Shown here: in pieces, positions 1 to 7,804 of the stretch
How the letters are laid out: each line of letters opens with the position of its first letter
Position numbering within the stretch: the stretch's first letter is position 1
Source: DATECU01 sp035286745
Lineage (GTDB): Bacteria; Acidobacteriota; Vicinamibacteria; Fen-336
Direction: 5' to 3'
Length of the DNA stretch: 19,357 bases
Assembly (NCBI GenBank): GCA_035286745.1
Contig: DATECU010000377.1
Coordinates: forward strand, 1 to 19,357
Notes under the pieces: generated by a model
Told to the model about the DNA's origin: nothing
Seen by the model: only the letters and a program-made list of their open reading frames with translations
Database searches by the model: none
Made by a program: the position numbers and the translations under genes

Positions 1-2
1 AC

Positions 3-2132
3 CTCGACACCGCCTCCGAGATCCTGGACCGGCTCAGCGGTCGCAGCAGCCACTGGATCGAGCCGGCCCGGGCGGCGCTTGACCTGGCGGCCGGCAACCT
101 GGCCGGAGCGCGGGCGGCCTTGGCCCGCGCCTCCGCGGGGAGCCAGGAGGGCTCGGGGATGGCGGCCGAGACCCTGTTGGCTCGCTCGGATCTGGCGCTG
201 GCGTCGGGCATGGCTTCCGAGGCCGAGGAATGCGCGGGGGAGGCGCTCCGTCTCTTCACGGTGGCGAAGGATCGAGAGGGGGCCAGCCGGAGCCGGCTGC
301 GCCGGGGTCTGGCCCTGGTCGAGCTGGGGCGGTGTCAGGAGGCCATTCGTGAGGCGCGGCGGACTCGCGCCGCCTCCGCGCCCTGCCGTTCCGGACTGCT
401 CGGCCTGGCCCTGCTGGCCGAAGGCCGGGCCCTGCTGCGGCTGGGCCATCCAGCGACTCGCCTCTTCGCCCGGGCCCGGGAGGTGGCAGAGCGACCGTTT
501 CGGGAGGCGGCGGAGCTGGGGCTGGCGGTCGCGGAGGGCGGGACCTGGACGAGTCCCGAGGTGCAGCGGCCGCTGGCGGCGCTCGAGGCGTGGGGGGACC
601 GGAGGCTTCTCGCCTACGCCCTCTCCGACCTGCGAGCGCTCTTGGGCCGGCAGCTGAGCTCGCGGGTTCCGGCGCCGAACCCAGTGCCGCAGCGAGCCGA
701 CCCCAAGGCCCGCGCGGTCGCCGAGGCGGCGACCCGGCTTCTCGGGCCAGAGGCGTTAGGTGAGCGCTGGCGGGCGGCCATGACCGCCCTCCATTCGGTC
801 CTGCCCTGGTGGCGGGCCGTGCTGCTGGGGCCTCAGGACCTGGAGCTTCGCTGGGACCTGGCCGAGCCGCAGCCGCTCCCGGCCGGCGATCTGGCGCGAG
901 AGCTGGCGGAGGGCGCGGCGGGGCCCACTCTGATCGCTCTCGGCTGTGGCACGCCCTTCGAGGCGCATCCGACGGCGGCCCTGCACGGCCTGCGGAGCGC
1001 GGTGGTGGCGCCCGCCGGTGACTACGGCTTCGTCTGCGTCGACTTCCGTGACGCCCAGCCCGGACCGGAGGCGGTGGCCTTGGTGACCGAGGTGGCGGGC
1101 CTGGTGGGGAAGATGTCGCGGGTGGATGAGGGTCCCCCGACCGCGGAGCAGCCCGCGCAGGCCGGCACGCCGCACTTCCCCGGCCTGGTCGGTCGATCAA
1201 GCGTTATGCAGGAGCTGTTCCGCGAGGTTGCCCGGGTGGCCGGATCCGAGGCTCCGGTCCACGTTCTCGGTGCGACCGGCACCGGGAAGGAAGGGGTCGC
1301 GGAGGCGATCCATGGGGCCTCGAAGCGGCGGCAAGGGCCCTTCGTGGCGGTGAACGCGTCTTCGCTGACGGACGAGCTGTTCGACTCTCAGCTCTTCGGG
1401 CACGTGAAGGGGGCCTTCACGGGCGCCATCGCCGATCGCGAGGGCTACGTGGTGGAGGCCGAGGGCGGCACCCTCTTCCTGGACGAGGTCGTGGACCTGT
1501 CGCTCCGGGCCCAGGCGAGACTGCTGCGCTTCTTGGAGACCGGGGAGTACCGCCGGTTGGGGGAGTCCCGCCTCCGCAAAGCCAACGTGCGCATCGTGAC
1601 CGCCTCCAACGTGACCCTCGAAGAACGGGTGCAGGCCGGCCAACTGCGGGCCGACCTGCTCTATCGCCTGAAGCGGCTGACCCTGTCGCTGCCGCCGCTG
1701 CGAGCCCGCGGCGAGGACATCCCGCTGCTGGCCCGCCACTTCCTGTCGCGGATCGCGACCCAAGCCGGTGCGCCTAACCCTGAGCTGTCGGCCGAGGTGG
1801 CGAAAGCCCTGCAGGCCTACTCCTGGCCCGGCAACGTCAGGGAACTGGCGAGCGAGATGGAGCGTCTGTTCCTGCTGGCGGCCCAGGGCCCCCTCCGTCG
1901 CCAGCACCTCTCGCCGGAGATCCGGGATGCCGCCGTCGCCGGACCCCGGCGTCGCGGGGCGGTGGTGCCGCTTCCGGTGCTTCACCTCAAGGAGGCGGTG
2001 TCCGCCTTCGAGCGGGATCACATCTCGCAGGTCCTGGAGTGGACATCGGGAAACCGAGCCCAGGCGGCCTGTGCCCTGGGGCTTACGCGTCAGGCGCTCT
2101 TCGGCAAGATCAATCGGCTGGGGATAGGCTGA
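3..2132 (+). CDS. Sigma-54-dependent transcriptional activator, TPR-type N-terminus (5' partial)
   Basis: The reading frame is open from the first bases of the window, so the true start lies upstream. The visible N-terminal part is Ala/Leu/Arg-rich helical repeat sequence typical of TPR solenoids (to about nt 650). A middle domain of unclear identity follows (about nt 690-1110) and may be GAF-like. Then comes a full AAA+ activator domain: Walker A GATGTGKE (nt 1269-1292), the sigma-54 contact loop GAFTGA (nt 1410-1427), Walker B GGTLFLDE (nt 1464-1487), and the WPGNVREL motif near nt 1821-1848. A Fis-type helix-turn-helix ends the protein (GNRAQAACALGLTRQALFGK). Family knowledge: such proteins hydrolyse ATP to remodel sigma-54 holoenzyme at -24/-12 promoters. 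With GAFTGA intact it should be a working activator. No receiver domain is visible, so the input is probably a protein or ligand sensed by the N-terminal part. The target is unknown. The last 23 bp overlap the end of the convergent lysC. Confidence 0.93.
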   Translation, partial: LDTASEILDRLSGRSSHWIEPARAALDLAAGNLAGARAALARASAGSQEGSGMAAETLLARSDLALASGMASEAEECAGEALRLFTVAKDREGASRSRLRRGLALVELGRCQEAIREARRTRAASAPCRSGLLGLALLAEGRALLRLGHPATRLFARAREVAERPFREAAELGLAVAEGGTWTSPEVQRPLAALEAWGDRRLLAYALSDLRALLGRQLSSRVPAPNPVPQRADPKARAVAEAATRLLGPEALGERWRAAMTALHSVLPWWRAVLLGPQDLELRWDLAEPQPLPAGDLARELAEGAAGPTLIALGCGTPFEAHPTAALHGLRSAVVAPAGDYGFVCVDFRDAQPGPEAVALVTEVAGLVGKMSRVDEGPPTAEQPAQAGTPHFPGLVGRSSVMQELFREVARVAGSEAPVHVLGATGTGKEGVAEAIHGASKRRQGPFVAVNASSLTDELFDSQLFGHVKGAFTGAIADREGYVVEAEGGTLFLDEVVDLSLRAQARLLRFLETGEYRRLGESRLRKANVRIVTASNVTLEERVQAGQLRADLLYRLKRLTLSLPPLRARGEDIPLLARHFLSRIATQAGAPNPELSAEVAKALQAYSWPGNVRELASEMERLFLLAAQGPLRRQHLSPEIRDAAVAGPRRRGAVVPLPVLHLKEAVSAFERDHISQVLEWTSGNRAQAACALGLTRQALFGKINRLGIG

Positions 2133-3318
2133 CCTCCCCTTCGACCAGCGCTCGATGCAACCGCCGCACGGCTTCCGGGAGCACCGGCTCGGGCAGCAGC
2201 AGGCTGATACGGAAGGACGACGTCGACACCGCCGAGGGCACGACGCCCCACTCCGCCAGTACCCCCAGCGTCTTGCGGAGGTTCTGGAACCCGGCGTTGA
2301 TGCCGGCGCCGATCGCGGAGACCGCGCCCAGTCCCTCCGTCAGTCGAAGTCCCGCACCCAGGCGCGCCCGCAGCCTCTCCCGGAGCCGCGGGAAGTCATG
2401 GAGGTTTTCGAGCGAAAGGACCAAGGACGCGCGGGCCTGCGGCCCGTGCCCGTGGACCAGCAACTGCTTGCCGCCCGCCTGGTGCGCATCCAGCTCCGCC
2501 AGCAGCGCCGCCAACTCCGAGCCGGGAGCTTCCACCGCCATCAGCCCGCTTTCGCTGGCGACCCCGACCACCCGCCCCGGCGCCCGCGGCGGGAACTTGC
2601 GGATCACCGTCTCCCCGCCGCCTCGGGTCGCCCGCGCGTAGATGGCGATTCCCCGCTCCTTGGCGAACTCCACGGCTTGGGCGTTCAGCACCCTGGCCCC
2701 CGACTCGGCCAGCTCTTGCATCTCCTCGTAGGACAGCTCGGCCAGCCGCCGCGCCCCCGGCACCAGCCGAGGATCGGCGCTAAAGACGCCCTCCACGTCG
2801 CTGTAGATCTCACAGGCTTCCGCGTCTAGCGCTGCCGCCAGGGCCACCGCGGTGGTGTCGCTGCCTCCCCGACCCAGGGTGGTCACTTCCCGCTTGTAGG
2901 AAACCCCCTGGTAGCCGGCCACGATCACCACCTTGCCCCGCGCCAGCTCGTCCTGGACCCGGTAGGGCCGCACTTCCACGATGCGGGCGTTGGTGTGGGC
3001 GTCATTGGTCACGATGCCCGACTGGGAGCCGGTGAAGCTCACCGCCGGCACCCCGCGGGCGTTCAGGGCCATGGAGAGGAGGGCCATGGAAACGCGCTCC
3101 CCCGCGCTCAGCAGCATGTCCAGCTCTCGCCGGGCCGGGCTCTCGGTCACCCGTTTGGCGAGGGCCAGCAGCTCGTCGGTGGTGTCGCCCATGGCGGAGA
3201 CCACCACCACCAGCTGCTTGCCCGCGGCCTGGGCGGCGGCTACCCGGTCGGCGACTTGCTGGATCTTCGCGATGTCGGCGACCGACGAACCGCCGTACTT
3301 CTGGACCACGATGCTCAA
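2110..3318 (-). CDS. lysC: Aspartate kinase (LysC type, monofunctional)
   Basis: This enzyme phosphorylates L-aspartate to beta-aspartyl phosphate, the first step toward Lys, Thr, Met and diaminopimelate. The protein is 402 aa, normal for monofunctional aspartokinases of the alpha/beta (LysC) type. It has KYGGSSV at residues 7-13, GRGGSDTTA at 149-157, and IYSDVEGVFSADPR at 171-184. Two ACT domains occupy about 250-400; the second carries the usual SAIGAGI...GFQNLRKTLG...SAVSTSSFRIS pattern. ACT domains normally give feedback inhibition by Lys and/or Thr; the first is rather diverged, so the effector cannot be named. I chose the TTG at 3318: it is preceded by GGAGGGG at good spacing and gives the standard N-terminus MSIVVQKYGG. 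A much longer open frame upstream is only the antisense of the neighbouring permease. The stop lies inside the 3' end of the convergent sigma-54 activator gene. The gene stands alone, not in a visible lysine or threonine operon. Confidence 0.95.
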   Translation of the reverse strand: MSIVVQKYGGSSVADIAKIQQVADRVAAAQAAGKQLVVVVSAMGDTTDELLALAKRVTESPARRELDMLLSAGERVSMALLSMALNARGVPAVSFTGSQSGIVTNDAHTNARIVEVRPYRVQDELARGKVVIVAGYQGVSYKREVTTLGRGGSDTTAVALAAALDAEACEIYSDVEGVFSADPRLVPGARRLAELSYEEMQELAESGARVLNAQAVEFAKERGIAIYARATRGGGETVIRKFPPRAPGRVVGVASESGLMAVEAPGSELAALLAELDAHQAGGKQLLVHGHGPQARASLVLSLENLHDFPRLRERLRARLGAGLRLTEGLGAVSAIGAGINAGFQNLRKTLGVLAEWGVVPSAVSTSSFRISLLLPEPVLPEAVRRLHRALVEGEVSLSPAD

Positions 3319-3339
3319 GAGCGCCCCTCCGTGGGTCCG

Positions 3340-3345
3340 ATTGTA
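3340..3345 (-). promoter_or_regulatory. Candidate -10 box of lysC
   Basis: Reading leftward, TACAAT sits about 22 nt upstream of the TTG start of lysC, ahead of its GGAGGGG ribosome binding site. No good -35 hexamer is visible at 16-18 bp spacing. The 69-bp gap between the divergent lysC and MFS genes must hold both promoters. Tentative, by eye only. Confidence 0.35.
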
Positions 3346-3370
3346 GAGCGAGCCTCGTCTGCGGTGGTTC

Positions 3371-3379
3371 TGGTATGCT
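3371..3379 (+). promoter_or_regulatory. Extended -10 box before the MFS permease
   Basis: TGGTATGCT matches the extended -10 form TGn-TAnnnT. It ends 8 bp before the GTG start at 3388, so transcription would begin at or next to the start codon, giving a leaderless mRNA. No Shine-Dalgarno sequence lies between this box and the GTG. No recognisable -35 element is present at 17 bp, which is tolerated by extended -10 promoters. Confidence 0.4.
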
Positions 3380-3387
3380 CCCGCCCC

Positions 3388-4959
3388 GTGACCAGCGAGC
3401 GTGGCGAGAGGCCTTCGACCTGGGACAGCCTGGTCGAGGTGGCGACCAGTTGGCGTCTGGCCTCGGTGGCCCTCTTGTCCTTCTCCTCCGGTCTGCCCCT
3501 GGGTTTGGTGTGGATCGCCATCCCGGCCTGGATGGCCAGGGCCGGGATCGACATCAAGGTCATCGGGCTCTTCACGCTGGCCCAGGCGCCCTGGAGCTTC
3601 AAGTTCCTGTGGTCGCCCCTGATGGATCGCTACCCCCTGCCCTTCTTGGGGCGGAAGCGAGGTTGGATCCTGGTGAGCCAGGTGGGCCTGGTGGGTTTCG
3701 GGCTCTGGTTGGCGGCCGTCTCGCGCCGCCCGGAGGCCGTGTTGGTGATCGGCTCTCTCGCCCTGGCCATCGGGTTCGCCGCCGCCACCCACGACATCGC
3801 CTACGACGGCTATACGGTCGAGGTGCTCCGCCGGGAAGAGCAGGGGGTGGCGGTGGGGGCCAAGACCGCGCTCTACCGGGTGGCCATGTTCGTTTCCGGT
3901 GGTGCTTCCATCACGCTCGCCGCCTCCTGGTCCTGGACCGTCGTGAACTTGCTGCTGGCCCTTGCCTACCTGCCCTTTCTGTTCGTCACCTGGCGGGCCC
4001 CGGAGCCGGAAGCGGTTCCGGCGCCGCCCCGAACACTCCGCGACGCCGTGTGGGGGCCCTTTGTCGGCCTCATGGGCCAGCACCGCGCGGTCGAGATCCT
4101 GGCCTTCGTGGTGCTCTTCAAGCTCTCCGACAACTTGACCCAGGCCCTGCTCCGGCCCTTCTTTGTGAAGATGGGCTTCTCGGACCTGGACGTGGGGGTC
4201 GCCACCATGAGCCTGGGCACCGGCGGCATCGTGGTGGGCGTCTTCTTGGGAGGCCTGCTGACCCAGGCGGCAGGCCTGGGGCGGGCGCTCTGGATCACCG
4301 GCCTCTTGCAGATGTTCTCCAACCTGGGTTATGCGGTGGTGGCCGAGGTCCCCAGCCGGCCGATCCTCTACGCCGCCCAGAGCTTCGAGTATCTGACCTC
4401 GGGCCTGGGCACTGGGGCCTTTGGAGTCCTCCTGTTGCGTCTGACGCAGAAGCGCTTCTCGGCCACCCAGTACGCGCTGCTCTCCAGCCTGTTCTCGCTG
4501 CCGCGGATCCTGGCCGGGCCGCCCACCGGCCTTCTGGTGGACGCCATCGGCTGGCGGGACTTCTTCATCTTCACTGTGCTCACCGGCATCCCCGGCCTGC
4601 TCATGCTCCACCGCTTCGTGCCCTGGGGTGTGCAGGATCCCGAGTTCCACGTGGCCGCTCCTAGCCGCGGCCGCCCCCTCACCGTCGTCGGCCTGGGCCT
4701 GCGCGCCTTGCTCGGCGGCGCGCTGGGCTGGGGTGCCAGCCTCATGACCATGGCGAGCCTGGAAGCCATGCGAGCCAGCCGGGCAGGCCGAGGGTTTCAC
4801 CCTCTCGACCAGCTGGGGCCGTTCCTCCACCCGTCCACCACCGGGCAGTGGATCACCTCGCTCGGTCTGGTGGTGGTGGGCCTCTTCACGGCACTGGGAC
4901 TGGCAGCCGCCCTGGCAGCTCGCCGAGGCATGGTCGGTGCCGAGCCGGTCTCCGACTGA
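3388..4959 (+). CDS. MFS permease, AmpG/PAT-like
   Basis: This is a 523-aa polytopic membrane protein with about 12 or more hydrophobic segments, including an extra pair at the C-terminus. Diagnostic features of the AmpG/PAT branch of the major facilitator superfamily are KFLWSPLMDRYPLPFLGRKR after the second helix and the acidic intramembrane motif THDIAYDGY in the fourth helix region. AmpG imports anhydro-muropeptides from the periplasm for cell-wall recycling; other PAT members carry acetyl-CoA or unknown solutes, so the substrate here is inferred only. I place the start at GTG 3388, because frames upstream run antisense through lysC and the hydrophobic core begins soon after this codon. 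No Shine-Dalgarno is seen, but an extended -10 lies just ahead, so the mRNA may be leaderless. The C-terminal 80 residues, with two further hydrophobic stretches, are less typical. The gene is divergent from lysC and followed by the ECF sigma unit. Confidence 0.88.
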   Translation: MTSERGERPSTWDSLVEVATSWRLASVALLSFSSGLPLGLVWIAIPAWMARAGIDIKVIGLFTLAQAPWSFKFLWSPLMDRYPLPFLGRKRGWILVSQVGLVGFGLWLAAVSRRPEAVLVIGSLALAIGFAAATHDIAYDGYTVEVLRREEQGVAVGAKTALYRVAMFVSGGASITLAASWSWTVVNLLLALAYLPFLFVTWRAPEPEAVPAPPRTLRDAVWGPFVGLMGQHRAVEILAFVVLFKLSDNLTQALLRPFFVKMGFSDLDVGVATMSLGTGGIVVGVFLGGLLTQAAGLGRALWITGLLQMFSNLGYAVVAEVPSRPILYAAQSFEYLTSGLGTGAFGVLLLRLTQKRFSATQYALLSSLFSLPRILAGPPTGLLVDAIGWRDFFIFTVLTGIPGLLMLHRFVPWGVQDPEFHVAAPSRGRPLTVVGLGLRALLGGALGWGASLMTMASLEAMRASRAGRGFHPLDQLGPFLHPSTTGQWITSLGLVVVGLFTALGLAAALAARRGMVGAEPVSD

Positions 4960-4980
4960 AGGGCCCGAGGAAGGCGGAAT

Positions 4981-4994
4981 GACCGGCCCCGGTC
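4981..4994. repeat. Short inverted repeat between MFS gene and ECF promoter
   Basis: GACCGG-CC-CCGGTC is a perfect 6-bp inverted repeat with a 2-nt centre. It lies 21 bp after the MFS stop and just before the candidate -10 box at 4997-5005. It could be a weak terminator stem, an operator in the ECF promoter, or chance in GC-rich DNA. Confidence 0.3.
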
Positions 4995-4996
4995 GG

Positions 4997-5005
4997 AGGT
5001 AGACT
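4997..5005 (+). promoter_or_regulatory. Candidate -10 box before the ECF sigma gene
   Basis: AGGTAGACT resembles the TGG-TAnnnT extended -10 boxes found before other genes in this window, with A for the first T. It lies 27 bp before GTG 5033 and 69 bp before ATG 5075. An ECF-type autoregulated promoter could also be present but was not recognised. Confidence 0.3.
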
Positions 5006-5074
5006 GGAGAGGGAACCGCGGGGGATCTGACGGTGTCGAAGAACCCGAGACACGCCGGTCAGACGGAGGTCGCC

Positions 5075-5710
5075 ATGGCCTCGGGAGAGATGGCGCTCGG
5101 GACTGCGGACGCTCAGCCTCGGCTGGCCGACAGCGTGCTGGTCGAGCAGTGCCGGCGAGGCGATGCCCAGGCCTTCGCGCGCCTGGTTGCCCTCCACGAG
5201 GGCATGGTCTACAACCTGGCGGTTCGCTTGCTGGGGGACCCGGAGGAAGCCCGGGATGTCGCTCAGGAGGTCTTCCTGCAGGTCTACCGCACCTTGGGGC
5301 GCTTCGAGGGGCGCAGCAGCCTCAAGACCTGGATCTACCGGATCGTGGTGAATAGCAGCCACAACCGCCGGCGCTGGTGGCGGCGGCGCCGCCGGGACCA
5401 GGCTCTGGCCCTCGAAGAGATGACGCCCAGCGACGAAGCCAGGATGGCCGAAGCCGGCGCCCGCCAGGACGGACCGCACGAGCAGCTGGTTCGGCGGGAG
5501 CGTTCCGCCTGGGTGCAGGCGGCGCTCTCCGCTCTGTCGTTCGATCATCGGGCCATCCTGTTGTTGCGCGAGGTCGAGGAGCTGTCTTGCGAGGAGATCG
5601 CGGAAAGCCTGGTTCTCCCGGTGGGCACCGTCAAGAGTCGTTTGGCGCGGGCTCGGGAGTCCTTGCGCCGGAGCATGCTCGCGCAAGGCGCGGTGGGAGT
5701 GCGTTCATGA
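5075..5710 (+). CDS. RNA polymerase ECF sigma factor (RpoE-like)
   Basis: This is a 211-aa group 4 sigma factor. Sigma-2 is clear (DAQAFARLVALHEGMVYNLA, then GDPEEARDVAQEVFLQVYR and the region 2.4 stretch LKTWIYRIVVN). A basic linker with runs of Arg and Trp follows. Sigma-4 holds FDHRAILLLREVEELSCEEI and PVGTVKSRLARARESLRR, the helix-turn-helix that reads the -35 element. Such factors redirect RNA polymerase to a small regulon when released by their anti-sigma factor. I chose ATG 5075 because GGAGG lies 5 bp upstream; an in-frame GTG at 5033 with a GGGGGA upstream would add 14 residues and cannot be excluded. The stop codon overlaps the start of the next gene (ATGA), showing translational coupling with its anti-sigma factor. 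The regulon is unknown; the secreted GH18 downstream is the nearest candidate member. Confidence 0.92.
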   Translation: MASGEMALGTADAQPRLADSVLVEQCRRGDAQAFARLVALHEGMVYNLAVRLLGDPEEARDVAQEVFLQVYRTLGRFEGRSSLKTWIYRIVVNSSHNRRRWWRRRRRDQALALEEMTPSDEARMAEAGARQDGPHEQLVRRERSAWVQAALSALSFDHRAILLLREVEELSCEEIAESLVLPVGTVKSRLARARESLRRSMLAQGAVGVRS

Positions 5711-6426
5711 AGTGCGAAGCGGCCCTGAGGCGGCTCTCGGCCTACCGAGACCGCGACCTGTCCGGCGGCGAGATGCGGGCGGTGACGGCCCATCTCGAGT
5801 CCTGTCTTTCCTGTGCCGCCGACTGGCGGTCCCTGAACCAGGCGATCGAGATCCTCGCCGAGGCGCCGAGGCTGGCGCCGGCCGAGTCCATCGCCTCGAG
5901 GGTGCTGACTCGGCTGGAGGTTGAGACTCGGGGGCCGGGCCTCGCCCTCTTGTTCCGTCCGGCCTGGGCCGCCCGGCCGCTGATCCTCCCCAGCTTGGTC
6001 CCCGCCGCCTTGGTCCTGCTGGCGGTGCTGGGGGGCGTCTTCGGCCTGGGCAGGGATGCGCCGTTGCCCCCGGTCCATCAGGCCGGGCGAGCCTGGGAGG
6101 GGCCGGCAGCGGCGGCGGGCACCGAGAGCCACCCCTACTTCCCGACAGCCGGCGTGAGCGTTCCCCGGGCCCGAGATCGGCAGCCGGTCCCCGCCGAGGT
6201 GCTGGCCGCCATGAACGAGGGGACGCTGTTCCTGGAGACGGTGGTGGCCCGGGATGGGAGCGTCTCGACGGTGACCCTGCTCGGCGGCGATTCGGTCCAG
6301 GCGGAGCCGCTGATCGACGCGCTTCGCCAGGAGCGCTTCGAGCCCGGGCGCTATCGCGGGCGCCCGGTGGCGGTGAGCATCTACCGCCTGATCAGCCGCA
6401 TGGACGTGCGACCGCCCGTGACCTAG
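5707..6426 (+). CDS. Membrane anti-sigma factor with zinc-finger domain and C-terminal TonB-C-like domain
   Basis: This 239-aa protein is encoded directly after the ECF sigma gene with an ATGA overlap. Its N-terminus matches the ZAS/zf-HC2 anti-sigma fold: Cys3 plus H29-x3-C33-x2-C36 (HLESCLSC). This cytoplasmic domain should bind and sequester the sigma factor. One hydrophobic segment at about residues 92-115 crosses the membrane. A Pro/Gly/Ala-rich linker follows. The outer part (about 172-230) reads like a TonB C-terminal fold: FLETVVARDGSVSTVTLLGGD, then PLIDALRQERFEPGRYRGRPV and a final beta strand. In TonB proteins this domain touches outer-membrane receptors; in energy-transducer-like fusions it may sense periplasmic or outer-membrane partners. 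The role as a signal-sensing anti-sigma factor is inferred from domain order and coupling. Detection of the TonB-C-like fold is by pattern only. Confidence 0.85.
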   Translation: MKCEAALRRLSAYRDRDLSGGEMRAVTAHLESCLSCAADWRSLNQAIEILAEAPRLAPAESIASRVLTRLEVETRGPGLALLFRPAWAARPLILPSLVPAALVLLAVLGGVFGLGRDAPLPPVHQAGRAWEGPAAAAGTESHPYFPTAGVSVPRARDRQPVPAEVLAAMNEGTLFLETVVARDGSVSTVTLLGGDSVQAEPLIDALRQERFEPGRYRGRPVAVSIYRLISRMDVRPPVT

Positions 6427-6525
6427 AACGTCCGCTTCCTGTCGCTCCAGAGGGATGCCCGCGCAGGTCCAGGGCCGCGATGCGCAGGCAGGGCGCGCCA
6501 ACCAGGCCAGATCGAAAGGGGCCGC

Positions 6526-7788
6526 ATGAACCGGGGTACTGTCGTCCAGGCGCGGATGAGTGGGTTGGCGGCGTTGGCGTTGCTCGCCGGCTCGCTGAGC
6601 GCCTACGCTATCGCCCATGAGCCTGCTGGCGCGGAGCTGGCGACCCAACCCTGGGTGGTGCCCTATCACCCCTGCTATCAGTGGAACGAGGTTGCCGCCA
6701 ACCAAGTCCCCTGGAACTCGATCACGCATCTGATCGTTGGCTACCTGCTACCGGAAGCGCTGTCGCCGACCAGCCACACCGTCGTGCCGCCGAGCTGGTA
6801 CGGAGCGCAGGCCTGGTTCGACGACGCCCAGCAGTACGTCACCGCCGGCCACCTGGCGGGCCGCAAGGTCACCTGCATGCTGGGAGGGGAGGGCTCGAAT
6901 CCCGGCGGCATCTGGAACCAGGCCACCTCCGAGGCCAACGTGGCCACGTTCGCCGCCAACATCGTCTCGGTGCTTCAGCCTCGGGGCTTCGACGGAGTCG
7001 ACCTGGATTGGGAGGACGGCGTCGACTACGCGGGGTTGGTCAGGCTGGCCCAGCGGCTGCGCATGGCCTGGCCGCAAGCCGTCATCACCATCCCCACCGG
7101 CTTCACCGGAGAGGATGCCGACGATCTGGCCCCGGCAGCCGCTGCTGTGGACGCCTTCATGCCCATGACCTACATTGCCATTCCGCAGTGGGGTGGATGG
7201 ACGCTGCCCTCGCCGCTGACGCCCCTGCACGTCGTAGGGGCCAACAAGAACTCCATCGACTGGGTGCGCCAAGCGTGGGCCACCGCGGGGGTGCCGGCCT
7301 CGAAGCTGGTGATGGGTGTGGGGGGCTTCGGCCTGGTGTGGGGCGACACCAACGCCGACGGCCTGGCTCCCATCACACCCTACTCGAGCAGCGGCTCGCC
7401 CTCGGGCGAAAGCGGCGGCATTGCCTCCGACAACGCGGTCACCCAGGCCTGGCTGACCGACACCCTGACCGAGCACCCGGGGGAGTTCACCGAAGTCTGG
7501 GACGCCGGCCAGAAGATGTCGTACTGGCACAGCGGGTCGGTGTCCCAGCAGGTGACGGTCGACGAGCTGTACTGCGTCTTGTGGAACAACTGCGCGGCCA
7601 CCGCCGAGGTCAGCTTGATCTTCTACGAGACGCCACGGTCAATGCAGGCCAAGCGGGCGTACCTCGATCAGCACTTTATGAAGGGCATGATGTTCTGGAC
7701 TCTCTCCCAGATGCGAGATGGGGCCAGCTATCCGATCCTCCACGCGCTCGACGTCATCTTCACCGACGGCTTCGATCCCTACCCGTAG
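6526..7788 (+). CDS. Secreted glycoside hydrolase family 18 (chitinase-like) protein
   Basis: The protein is 420 aa. An N-terminal signal peptide covers roughly residues 1-30 (hydrophobic LAALALLAGSLSAYAIA). The mature part is a GH18 TIM barrel: the strand-4 catalytic motif is DGVDLDWE at residues 156-163, so Glu163 is the predicted proton donor. Typical GH18 strands are also visible (ITHLIVGYLL, GRKVTCMLGGEG, DAFMPMTYI, KLVMGVGGFGLVWG, and the late strand GMMFWTLSQM with the conserved Trp). GH18 enzymes cleave beta-1,4-GlcNAc linkages in chitin or related glycans by substrate-assisted catalysis. Substrate is not decidable here, and no carbohydrate-binding module is visible. The start is supported by AAAGGGG 5 bp upstream; an internal ATG 30 bp later would also leave a signal peptide. 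The protein ends in VIFTDGFDPYP, closely like the LIFQDGFE end of the nearby M14 peptidase. The gene lies 99 bp after the anti-sigma gene in the same direction. Confidence 0.87.
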   Translation: MNRGTVVQARMSGLAALALLAGSLSAYAIAHEPAGAELATQPWVVPYHPCYQWNEVAANQVPWNSITHLIVGYLLPEALSPTSHTVVPPSWYGAQAWFDDAQQYVTAGHLAGRKVTCMLGGEGSNPGGIWNQATSEANVATFAANIVSVLQPRGFDGVDLDWEDGVDYAGLVRLAQRLRMAWPQAVITIPTGFTGEDADDLAPAAAAVDAFMPMTYIAIPQWGGWTLPSPLTPLHVVGANKNSIDWVRQAWATAGVPASKLVMGVGGFGLVWGDTNADGLAPITPYSSSGSPSGESGGIASDNAVTQAWLTDTLTEHPGEFTEVWDAGQKMSYWHSGSVSQQVTVDELYCVLWNNCAATAEVSLIFYETPRSMQAKRAYLDQHFMKGMMFWTLSQMRDGASYPILHALDVIFTDGFDPYP

Positions 7789-7804
7789 GCGTGCCCTGCT
7801 TCTC

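Noticed and set aside
256..1200. Long minus-strand frames opposite the sigma-54 activator
   Set aside because: They are Pro/Arg/Ala-rich shadows produced by high GC in the third codon position of the plus-strand gene.
2110..4830. A 906-codon minus-strand frame extending far upstream of lysC
   Set aside because: The first 500 codons are Gly/His/Gln-rich antisense of the MFS permease; the kinase begins at TTG 3318 with its own ribosome binding site.
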